The notes beneath the pieces are model-generated. The model was not told the DNA's origin and did not search any database. It saw only the letters and a list, made by a program, of their open reading frames with translations. Shown here piece after piece: positions 52,291-61,164 of a DNA stretch of 64,000 bases; position 1 is the first letter of the stretch; every line of letters starts with the position of its first letter. A program made the translations under genes and the position numbers. The DNA is from an uncultured Pseudomonas sp. (GTDB lineage: Bacteria; Pseudomonadota; Gammaproteobacteria; Pseudomonadales; Pseudomonadaceae). The DNA lies in contig NZ_CAMPHN010000001.1 in NCBI RefSeq assembly GCF_946885885.1, positions 1 through 64,000 of the forward strand, in the 5' to 3' direction.

Positions 52291-55200
52291 TCACCAGCCC
52301 GCATTGAGGCGGACAGCGCGCCAGTAGTGCGGCGGTGTGAGCTGGGCCAGTCTTGGTGCATAGCCGTGGCCTTCAAGGTAGTGCGTGTGAAACGCTTGCT
52401 TGCTGAAAATGTTATCTACCGCCATGCCCACGGACCTGTGGCTGAACAGCAACTTGATCAGCGCTTCCTCGCGCGGCGATAAACCGTCGACGTGCTGTAC
52501 ACAGCGCGCCTTCCACTCGTCGAGAGTTACCAGCGGCGGTTCTACGGAGTCGCCATGCCGCCCCTCCAGCAGCACGCTCAGCAAATCCTTGAAATTCAGC
52601 GGGTCGCGGTTCTCGATATGCACGATGCAGCCGTCGTCCTCTTGGCTCAACGCGTCTTCGACGATCAGCCGGCACAGCATATCCACGGGTAGACCGGGCA
52701 GCCGTGAGTCGGGCCAATCGGGCACCACACCGACCCGGCAAGCCACCTTGAGGACGGTGTTATAGGTATCGTTCGGTTTGTGCATGCTCGTGCGCGCCGA
52801 AGGCAGGGCGTGCGAGCTGCGATAGATGCGCACCGGCAGCCCACGCGCTGCGGCTGCCAGCAGCACCTGCTCTGCGGCCCATTTCGATTGCGCATAGTTG
52901 GTCAACAGACCGTGTGGATGATCCTGGCCACGCTCCTCTTGGAAGACGACCAGCTGACCGTCGAGATGGCGCCGGCATATCGTCATCGGCGAAATGGCAT
53001 ACACCGGCTTCAGGTGATGTTCATTCGCCAGACGGACGATCCAGCCGAGCGAATGCACGTTGGTGCGGCTATGGGTGTCGTAGTCGATCATCACATTCAA
53101 CGATGCGCCGAAGTGGTGGATCGCATCGACCGATGCAGCCAGTCGTTGCCACTCGAAGCTATCCAGCCCCAACGCCGGCGCTGCGAGATCCCCGCACACT
53201 GCCTCGATGCGGGCCAATTGGGCTGCATCGAGGGTGATGCCGCATTGGCCCAGCTGCTCGAGCACACGCTCACGCGCATGATGCTTATCGTTCGCGCGTA
53301 CCAGGCAGTACACCGTGGCATGTGTCTGCTCCAGCAGTTCCGCGACCGCGTGGCAGCCAACCCAACCGGTAGCGCCTGTTACCAACACCGCACGCGGCTT
53401 GGCGCGTGGCACTTCGCTCTGCACGTCGAACTGCAGCGCAGCGAACTCCGCCACCAGGCGCTGAACATCGGCCTGCACTGCGGCAGGATCGGCCAAGGCC
53501 CACTCGGCTGCGCCCAAACTGTCGGAATCCGGCTGGGCGCCGTCGCTGTAGGCAGCAATCCTCTGCTCATACAGCGTCGCCAGTGATTCGATCGTGAGAT
53601 TCTCGAAGAGCTCGTGCATTTCCAGCACCACGGGAAAAACAGTGTTGAGCTCGCGCATGAGTTGCGTGGCCATCACCGAGTCGCCGCCCAGCTCGAAGAA
53701 GTTATCGGTGACGCCAATCTCCGTGTCGACGAAGACCCGCGACCAGGCATCGAGAATGGCGTGCTCGGTGGGGGTGCGGGGCGATACGCGCAATAAGGCG
53801 GCGGGCTCCTCGACCACGGGCGGTAACGCCCGCAGATCCACCTTGCCATTCGGGGAAACCGGAATGCGCTCCATCACCACCACATGGCGCGGCACCATGT
53901 AGTCAGGTAGATGCTCGCTCAGATGCTGACGTAGCTCGGGAATCTCGGGTGGTTCTACGCACTCGGGAGCGAACTCGATGTAGGCGACGAGCTGGCGGCG
54001 TTCGGTCGATTCACCAGTAGGGACGACCAGCGCCTGCCGAATGGCCGGGTGCCAGCGCAGCACCGCTTCGATCTCGCCCAGTTCGACGCGGTGGCCACGG
54101 ATCTTGATCTGGCCATCGTCGCGGCCAAGGATCACGACATTGCCGTCCGCTGCATAGCGCCCGAGATCGCCGGTGTCGTACAGGCGCTCTCCAGTTTGCG
54201 GGTGGGTAACGAAACGCGCGGCGGTCTTCTCGGCATCGCGCCAGTAGCCGATGGCCAGGCCGATACCGCCGATGTAGATGCGCCCCTTCACATGGTCCGG
54301 GCAAGCCCTGAACGCCTGGTCGTACACCCAGACGCTCTGGTTCGGCAACGCCTTGCCATAGGGGATGCTGGTCCATTCCGGGGAGACTTCCCGTACCGGA
54401 TGGTAGATCGACCAGATCGACGCTTCCGTCGCGCCGCCCAAGCTGACGACTTCGGCCTGGGTGTAACGCCGGTGGATGCGCTCGGGCAAGTCGAGCGGGA
54501 TGAAATCACCACTCATGAGCACGGTGCGTAGCGGCGCGGCTTCTTCTTCGCCCGGCAAGAAGCTGTCCATCAGCATGCGCATGAGTTGCGGCGCGGAGTT
54601 CCAGAGCGTGACCTGGTGCTGCACGATCAAGTCGCGCCAGTGGATCGGATCATGCCCTTTGCGAGCGTCGGGCAACACCAGGGCGCCGCCCGCGGCGAGC
54701 AGGCCGAAGATGTCATACACCGAAAGGTCGAAGCTCAGTGACGAGACGGCCAACACGCAGTCCTGCGCACCGACACTGTACAGGCGGTTGATATGCTGGA
54801 TCGTGTTGAGCGCACCGCGATGGTCGATCATCACGCCCTTGGGTACGCCGGTCGTTCCCGAGGTGAAAATGACATACGCCAGCTCGTTGAGCGGCGCCTC
54901 CAGAGAGCGGGCATGCAACGGACCGTAGGCGCTCGCGACACCGGCCCGGACTGCATGGATCTTCCATTCGTCGGTGTTGAGTTCCTCGCGCCTGAAATCC
55001 GGTTGCGTAAGGACATGCTCGACTTCGCCGATGCGCAACAGGTCCAGCTGGCGTTTCGCCGGCAGGTCCGCATCGATCGGCATGTAGGCGCCACCGGCCA
55101 GCAGCGTGCCGAATACCGCGACTATCTGCTCCCATCCTTTGCGCATCACGACCGCTACCGGTTGGCCCGGGCGCACGCCGGATTGGGCCAGCCAATCGGC

Positions 55201-56907
55201 GACGGCCGCGCTTTCCGCGAGCAGCTCGCCATAGGTCAGGTTGCGCTCCGGCGACAGGATGGCGATTGCCTGCGGATTCTTCTGCGCCTGTTCGACGAAG
55301 CCCGCGTGCAGGCGCTGCCGCGGCAGTTCCGCATGCGTGGCGTTGGCGGCGTTGCGGCGCTGCTGCATGTCGGTGGGTAGGGCTAGGATGTCGCGGCTGT
55401 CCCACAACGTCTCGTCGCTGGCCAGGCGCTCGATCAGCGTGCGGTAGATGTCGAACATGGCATCCAGCACGCCATCCTCGAAGACCGCATCGGCGGCATC
55501 CCAGATGAGGACAAGGTCGCCGTTGAGCTCCATCACATGATGGTCGAGCCAGACCTGCGAAGTCTGGCTGATGCTGTAGACCTTTTTGCCGAACTGCTCG
55601 AGGTCGCCGGGCTCCTCGTCGCCGCTCCAGATCAAGCCGCTGGAAAAGACCACCGGCATCGCAGCCTGCAAGGCAATGCCGTGACGCTTGGACCACTCGC
55701 GCATCACGGCGACGCCGCTGACTTCACGATGGTCCATATCGCTCATGAACTGCTGTTGCAGGCGCCGCGCGCGCTCCAGGAAAGTCGAGTGGCTATCGCG
55801 CAGGTCGACTTCCTGCATGAGCAGCGATGTGAAATCGCCGAGCAGGTTGTTCACCTGCTCATGCAGCGGCAGGCGATTCGATACCGTCACGTTGAGGGTG
55901 AAATGCGGTGTCGAACTCCAGCGTGCGAGCACTTCCGCATAGCAGCTCAGGAGCAGGCCGGATGGCGTCAGGCCCTTGGTTCGCGCACTGGCGCGCAGCG
56001 TTTCCCAACTCGCCTTTCCCAGGCGCGCCTCACGGCGACTGAAACGGGGCGACTTGCGCCCGGACAGGTCGGAACGCAGTGGCAACTCGGGCGCAGCCGG
56101 CAAGGTTTCCAGCCGTTTCATCCAGTACGCGTGCGCACGTTTGTGTGCTTGCGTGTTGCGGGTCTGCTGTTCGGTCAATACATAGTCGCGAAAGGAAATG
56201 TCGAACGCCGACCAGGTGCTTTCAGGATCGTCGTAAAGGGCATGCCATTCCTTGAAGAACAGGAAGATGCTCCAGGCATCGAGGATCAGCAGGTCCAGGC
56301 TGACATGCAGGCGCACACGCTCGGCCGGCAACAGCGTCGCGCGCACCTCGAATAGCGGCCATTGGTCCGCTTTCAACACCTGGTGGGAGAGTGCGTCGCG
56401 CACGCCAAGGACTGCCCGTTCCGCGTCCTCGGACGTTGCTTCGGCCACGTCTGTGGTCGCAATGCAATAACGCGGCACCGTCGGCAAGATGCGCTGCATA
56501 CCGTCGCCGCCGACAACCGCACGCAACATGTCATGACGGTCAATCATGCGGCACAACGCATCGTTGAGACGTTCGACATCCAAGGCCGTACAGTCGAGTT
56601 CGAGGTATAGGTGGGTGGCGACGCTGCCCATTTCCATGGCACTGTCGCGGCCGAGCCAGTAGGCATGCTGCAGGTCGGTCAGCGGAAACGGCTCAGCCCG
56701 TCTGGCCAGGTCGGGTACCAGTTGCGGCAGCGGATTTTCCGATTCACTCCTGGAGCGCAGCAGACTCAGGATGTCTTCCTTGTGTCGCCGCAGCATCTGC
56801 CGCAGCTCGTCGGTCAGCACCCCGTGCGGGGCGTTGACGCGCAGTTCATCGCCTTCGAGCCTGAGCTTGACGCCCAGTTGATGCAGTTCAGCCAGCAAAT
56901 GATTCAT
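52291..56907 (-). CDS. NRPS: TubC docking-Cy-A(Cys)-PCP-thioester reductase
   Basis: The 1538-residue protein has in order a TubC-type docking domain (residues 1-50), a heterocyclization domain (about 65-510) and an adenylation domain (about 530-1020). A carrier domain with FFELGGDSVMA (about 1080) and a reductase with GATGWVG and NYAQSK (about 1165-1510) follow. The Cy domain keeps DLLILDAWS (DxxxxD) and GDFTSL. The adenylation pocket reads D-L-Y-N-L-S-L-I-W-K by my alignment, the usual cysteine code. It should load cysteine, cyclise it to a thiazoline and release by NAD(P)H reduction to an aldehyde or alcohol. Its DNA is GC-rich (about 63% in one sampled line). Confidence 0.92.
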   Translation of the reverse strand: MNHLLAELHQLGVKLRLEGDELRVNAPHGVLTDELRQMLRRHKEDILSLLRSRSESENPLPQLVPDLARRAEPFPLTDLQHAYWLGRDSAMEMGSVATHLYLELDCTALDVERLNDALCRMIDRHDMLRAVVGGDGMQRILPTVPRYCIATTDVAEATSEDAERAVLGVRDALSHQVLKADQWPLFEVRATLLPAERVRLHVSLDLLILDAWSIFLFFKEWHALYDDPESTWSAFDISFRDYVLTEQQTRNTQAHKRAHAYWMKRLETLPAAPELPLRSDLSGRKSPRFSRREARLGKASWETLRASARTKGLTPSGLLLSCYAEVLARWSSTPHFTLNVTVSNRLPLHEQVNNLLGDFTSLLMQEVDLRDSHSTFLERARRLQQQFMSDMDHREVSGVAVMREWSKRHGIALQAAMPVVFSSGLIWSGDEEPGDLEQFGKKVYSISQTSQVWLDHHVMELNGDLVLIWDAADAVFEDGVLDAMFDIYRTLIERLASDETLWDSRDILALPTDMQQRRNAANATHAELPRQRLHAGFVEQAQKNPQAIAILSPERNLTYGELLAESAAVADWLAQSGVRPGQPVAVVMRKGWEQIVAVFGTLLAGGAYMPIDADLPAKRQLDLLRIGEVEHVLTQPDFRREELNTDEWKIHAVRAGVASAYGPLHARSLEAPLNELAYVIFTSGTTGVPKGVMIDHRGALNTIQHINRLYSVGAQDCVLAVSSLSFDLSVYDIFGLLAAGGALVLPDARKGHDPIHWRDLIVQHQVTLWNSAPQLMRMLMDSFLPGEEEAAPLRTVLMSGDFIPLDLPERIHRRYTQAEVVSLGGATEASIWSIYHPVREVSPEWTSIPYGKALPNQSVWVYDQAFRACPDHVKGRIYIGGIGLAIGYWRDAEKTAARFVTHPQTGERLYDTGDLGRYAADGNVVILGRDDGQIKIRGHRVELGEIEAVLRWHPAIRQALVVPTGESTERRQLVAYIEFAPECVEPPEIPELRQHLSEHLPDYMVPRHVVVMERIPVSPNGKVDLRALPPVVEEPAALLRVSPRTPTEHAILDAWSRVFVDTEIGVTDNFFELGGDSVMATQLMRELNTVFPVVLEMHELFENLTIESLATLYEQRIAAYSDGAQPDSDSLGAAEWALADPAAVQADVQRLVAEFAALQFDVQSEVPRAKPRAVLVTGATGWVGCHAVAELLEQTHATVYCLVRANDKHHARERVLEQLGQCGITLDAAQLARIEAVCGDLAAPALGLDSFEWQRLAASVDAIHHFGASLNVMIDYDTHSRTNVHSLGWIVRLANEHHLKPVYAISPMTICRRHLDGQLVVFQEERGQDHPHGLLTNYAQSKWAAEQVLLAAAARGLPVRIYRSSHALPSARTSMHKPNDTYNTVLKVACRVGVVPDWPDSRLPGLPVDMLCRLIVEDALSQEDDGCIVHIENRDPLNFKDLLSVLLEGRHGDSVEPPLVTLDEWKARCVQHVDGLSPREEALIKLLFSHRSVGMAVDNIFSKQAFHTHYLEGHGYAPRLAQLTPPHYWRAVRLNAGW

Positions 56908-56952
56908 ATGCTTTCCTGTAGTGTCTGTTTTCGCAGGTGTTGAATTCGGAAT

Positions 56953-59900
56953 TCAAATCGTGGCTACGGATTCAGTGATCTGGGCGTGAGTGTCCATTAC
57001 GGGACGAGCAAGCCAGCGTTCAATCTGATCGATCACCTGGTTCAATGCGGGCTCTAATAGAAGGGTGTAATGACTGGCATCTATGTATTCGCCGGTGACT
57101 TGCCCCGAGCAAATATGCGACCAGCCCCAGTCGGCAGAACCGGAGTCCGGATGCAGAGCAAACTCGGATACCTGGCCATTCGCTGCACGCAAGTGCAGCA
57201 AATCGATAGCAACCGGCACTGCCTGATAGCGCCTGCTGGCGTTAACGATATTTTTGAATACGCCGTAAATGATGCTCAGCTGACCGAGATCGGCACCTAG
57301 CGAATGGCTCTGCTCGGCAAGGGCCGCTTGGATCAATTGCAAACGAAGATTTTCGTCAGCGATATTGGCGATCCGACCCTGCAGCGCGTTAACCGTCTGG
57401 GTATCTAGATTGAGATCGCTCAAAAACCAGTTGAATAACTCCTCTTCATTCACCACTGCATGAACGGTAGGTGGTGGGCTATCGAGGATAATCAGCCCTT
57501 CCAATATCCGACCTTGAGCGGATAGTTGCGAAGCCATTTCATACGCGATTAAGCCACCCGAAGACCAACCGCCGAGCAATATCTTTCCGCTCGGCTGTAG
57601 TTGATTGATCCTCTTGACATAGGTCGATGCGAAAGCCGCGATCGAGTCCGGCGGCATTTGTCGGCCATCAACACCGGGGGCTTGGAAGGCAAATACCGGG
57701 CGGCTCAAGCGTTGCCCGAACTCGCTATAGCACAGTACATTTCCGCCCGCCGGATGCACCATGAAACACGCTGCGCCTGAACCGTTGCTGTCGATAGTTA
57801 CTAACGGGTCGAATTCGCAATTTCGTTCACGGCTGGTGATAATTCGAGCGAGGCTTTCCAGATCCTGATACTGCCAGATATCGCCGATGGATAAAGCTAA
57901 GCCAAATGCTTCTCGAATTAGTCCGACGATCCAAACTGCTTCAAAGGATTGACCGCCCAATTCAAAGAAATTATCCGTAGCGGCTATTTTTTCCACATTC
58001 AGGACTTGGCACCAAATACTTGCCAGAACTTCCTCAGTGTGACCTTGTGGAGCTCGACTCGATCTAGCGCTGGTGTTTGTTTGATAGTCCAGAATGGGCG
58101 GTAATGCCTTGCGATCAATTTTCCCATTCGCACTAAGAGGTAACTGTGCCAGCGCCATAAAGAGGCGCGGAACCATATAATCCGGCAAACGCGATGCCAG
58201 TGCAGCGCGTATTTCTGAGTAATCTAGCTGCATATTTTCCGAGGCAACCAGATACGCTGCAAGTTGTGCTTGGCTGCCTTGGGAATTATGTTGCACAGTG
58301 ACTAACGCGTTACTGACACCGGGTTGATTACTAAGCTGGCTTTCAATCTCTCCCAGTTCGATCCGATGGCCCTGAATTTTTACCTGGGTATCACGGCGGC
58401 CTAAAAATTCGATCATGCCGCCTGGTAAATAACGTCCCACGTCGCCGGTACGATAAATCCGCTCGCCAGTCGCTGGATGAGCAACAAAACTATGCGCTGT
58501 TTTTTCCTCATCGTCCCAATAGCCGAGGGCCAGCCCAACACCGCCGATATACAGGTCACCGGCAACCCATTCCGGCGCCGGTCTTCCCCATGCATCCAAA
58601 ATGAACCAGGACTGGTTCCGCATCGGAAAGCCGTAGGGAATACTGGGCCACTCAGGTTTTATTTCGCCAATTTCGTAAATAATTGACCATATAGAGGCTT
58701 CAGTCGCGCCGCCCAGGCTTACTATTTTGGCGTTTGGGGCAACCGCGCGAATACGGTCTGGCAAATCCAAAGGAATCCAGTCGCCGCTGAGCATCACCAG
58801 GCGCAGTTGCGGCAGCTGAGCGCCACGAAACTCTGCAGCTTCTACCATTAGGCTGGCCAAGGGAGGTGCAGAGTTCCAGATGGTAATCCCCTCAGCCAGC
58901 ATCACATCGAGCCAATGGGATGGGTTGAGGGATTGCTCAGGGTTCGGATAGACCAGGCAGGCACCGGCGGCTGCCGCGCCGAAGATGTCATACACGGAAA
59001 GATCGAATCCGAATGAAGACACACCGAAAAGCTTATCGTTGGAGCCAACAGAAAAACGCTTATTAATATCGAGAATCGTATTTACCGCTCCCCGATGATC
59101 GATCATTACCCCTTTGGGTTGGCCAGTTGAGCCTGAGGTATAAATGAGATAGGCGAGGGCGGTAGTGATTGATGCAGTAGACACTGGGCCAGACCAAGGC
59201 TGTCCAGACCGGCTAATCACGATTTCCATGGTTTGGATCGAACTGTCAGTAAACTTTCCGCTGTAGCAGTTCTCCAACAGCACGAGCCGCGCCCGGCTGT
59301 TGGCGAGATAAAAGTCTTGCCTTGCTTGAGGCAACCCGGGGTCTATCGGTATGTAAGCCGCCCCGGCCTTTAAAACGGCGTAGACAGCCGTCAGCAGGGC
59401 GCAGCCACGCCGTGCAACTATCGCCACCCGGTCACCTTGCTTGACCCCTTGTTCGATTAAACGCAAGGCCAACTCATCGCTTGCTGAGGCCAAAGCTTGG
59501 TAGTCGATTTGTTCGCAGCCACTGGTTGCAGCACTTCCAGGCGGATTGTGTGCGGCTGCAATGTCCAGTAAATGGTGCAAACAACATGTGCTTAAAGGCG
59601 CGGCTTCCGGGATTACCGCTTCACGCTCCTGCAAGTGACGAGCAGGCAATAGCTGATGAGCCTGGTTTGACCAGGCGGCAGGAGACGCGGCCAGCCTTTC
59701 CAACAAGCTGTGGTAGGCGGCGAGCATATCGCTGATCATCCCGTCCGGGAAAAACTCTTCCAGCAAGTCCCATACGTAGTAATAACGACCATCAGCCAAT
59801 TCCCAAAACTGATGGTCGAGCATGACTTGCGAAGTTTCGAGGCAGCTGAAATCTGGCCGCTCAAAACCCTCCATAAACAAGCCGCTACCGATAACGAAGG

Positions 59901-61164
59901 GTATAGGCGCTCGCCCAAATCCACCTTGCTGTTGATTGAGCGATTGCATTACCCGCATGCCGCCCCAGCGCAAATGCTGGGTATCGCGAGTCACCTGCTG
60001 CTGAATATTTCGCGCCTGTGTAACAAAGTCCTCGCCGTCTCGCAGATTGATCTCGAGCGGATACAGGGAGGCAAAATTGCCGAGGATGTCAAAGATTTCG
60101 GGGTGAATAGGCAGGCGACGAGTCACCATATTGCTGAGTACAAAATGGCGCTGGTTGCTCCAGGCACCGATCACTTGCGCGTAGGCTGCGAAGATTGCAG
60201 CTGACGGCGTCAGGCCCTGTTGTCGCGCGTTTTCCTTGAATTGCCGCCAGAGCTCAGGCGGCAGGAACATCTCGCGGCGTTGCAGTCGGGATCGGCTGCG
60301 TCTTTCCAGCCCCTGACGTACGGGCAACTCCGGAGCCCCAGGTAGGAGTGACAGACGCTTTTCCCAGTAATCGCGATCCGCTTTACCAGCAGAAGATTCG
60401 GCCAGCTGTTCAAGGGTCAGGACGGCATCTCGAACACTGAGCGTTAATGGCGGTAGCGCCAGCGTCGGATCCCGGTAATAAGCATCAATTTCTTTCAGTA
60501 ACCGTGTAGTGCCGCCGCCATCGGAAAAGAAATTGTTATGGTTATAGTGCACACGCCCCTGTAATCCCGTTTCATCGTGCCAAAGCGATATTCGCAAATC
60601 CACCCAAGGCCAACGGTCCAACGGTAATTCCGCGCGTTGCATATTCATGCGAGTCTGTTCAAGCAAACTAACTACATCTGCGGCTGAACACTTACGCAAG
60701 TCGATAATTTCACAACGCAAAGGCGAGGGGTTTTCAAGAATCTGTAAATTGCCATCATCGGTTACAACAACAATTTCTCCCGCGTGGCGCTTAAGGGCTT
60801 TGTTCCAGGCCGCCTCATAAGTATCGACGTTCAGTGCCGGGATATTTTTTTCAATGTAATAATGCGGCCTCACATGGAATTCCATGAAGGCGTCCGCCGC
60901 CATAAAAAAACCACGCTGAAGATCCGATAGCGGGTAAGGCTTATAGCGATTTTCCAGATCAGGAAGGCATGTGGGCCACGCATCCTCTACGGCATCTTCG
61001 TTCTGACGTAGCCAGCCAAGCAATGTCTGCTTATGAGCAGAGAGTGCTTGTTTAATTTCAGCGGTCAGCGCGCCTTTTGGCGCCGATATTTTTAGGTTGC
61101 CGCCATCACAACTCAAGGTAATTGAATAGTGATCCAGTAATTGTAATAGCTGAGTTAAAGTCAT
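56953..61164 (-). CDS. NRPS: TubC docking-degenerate Cy-A(Cys)-PCP-thioesterase
   Basis: The 1403-residue protein has a TubC-type docking domain (residues 1-52), a Cy-like domain (about 70-500), an adenylation domain (about 530-1040), a carrier with FFELGGQSFEA (about 1105) and a thioesterase with GGWSSGG (about 1225). The pocket reads D-L-Y-N-M-S-L-I-W-K, a cysteine-type code. In the Cy domain DxxxxD has become NNFFSD and GDFT has become GNFA, so ring formation is doubtful. Its start overlaps the PKS stop (ATGA). Its DNA is much less GC-rich than the next NRPS (about 47% in one sampled line), which suggests a different origin. Confidence 0.92.
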   Translation of the reverse strand: MTLTQLLQLLDHYSITLSCDGGNLKISAPKGALTAEIKQALSAHKQTLLGWLRQNEDAVEDAWPTCLPDLENRYKPYPLSDLQRGFFMAADAFMEFHVRPHYYIEKNIPALNVDTYEAAWNKALKRHAGEIVVVTDDGNLQILENPSPLRCEIIDLRKCSAADVVSLLEQTRMNMQRAELPLDRWPWVDLRISLWHDETGLQGRVHYNHNNFFSDGGGTTRLLKEIDAYYRDPTLALPPLTLSVRDAVLTLEQLAESSAGKADRDYWEKRLSLLPGAPELPVRQGLERRSRSRLQRREMFLPPELWRQFKENARQQGLTPSAAIFAAYAQVIGAWSNQRHFVLSNMVTRRLPIHPEIFDILGNFASLYPLEINLRDGEDFVTQARNIQQQVTRDTQHLRWGGMRVMQSLNQQQGGFGRAPIPFVIGSGLFMEGFERPDFSCLETSQVMLDHQFWELADGRYYYVWDLLEEFFPDGMISDMLAAYHSLLERLAASPAAWSNQAHQLLPARHLQEREAVIPEAAPLSTCCLHHLLDIAAAHNPPGSAATSGCEQIDYQALASASDELALRLIEQGVKQGDRVAIVARRGCALLTAVYAVLKAGAAYIPIDPGLPQARQDFYLANSRARLVLLENCYSGKFTDSSIQTMEIVISRSGQPWSGPVSTASITTALAYLIYTSGSTGQPKGVMIDHRGAVNTILDINKRFSVGSNDKLFGVSSFGFDLSVYDIFGAAAAGACLVYPNPEQSLNPSHWLDVMLAEGITIWNSAPPLASLMVEAAEFRGAQLPQLRLVMLSGDWIPLDLPDRIRAVAPNAKIVSLGGATEASIWSIIYEIGEIKPEWPSIPYGFPMRNQSWFILDAWGRPAPEWVAGDLYIGGVGLALGYWDDEEKTAHSFVAHPATGERIYRTGDVGRYLPGGMIEFLGRRDTQVKIQGHRIELGEIESQLSNQPGVSNALVTVQHNSQGSQAQLAAYLVASENMQLDYSEIRAALASRLPDYMVPRLFMALAQLPLSANGKIDRKALPPILDYQTNTSARSSRAPQGHTEEVLASIWCQVLNVEKIAATDNFFELGGQSFEAVWIVGLIREAFGLALSIGDIWQYQDLESLARIITSRERNCEFDPLVTIDSNGSGAACFMVHPAGGNVLCYSEFGQRLSRPVFAFQAPGVDGRQMPPDSIAAFASTYVKRINQLQPSGKILLGGWSSGGLIAYEMASQLSAQGRILEGLIILDSPPPTVHAVVNEEELFNWFLSDLNLDTQTVNALQGRIANIADENLRLQLIQAALAEQSHSLGADLGQLSIIYGVFKNIVNASRRYQAVPVAIDLLHLRAANGQVSEFALHPDSGSADWGWSHICSGQVTGEYIDASHYTLLLEPALNQVIDQIERWLARPVMDTHAQITESVATI

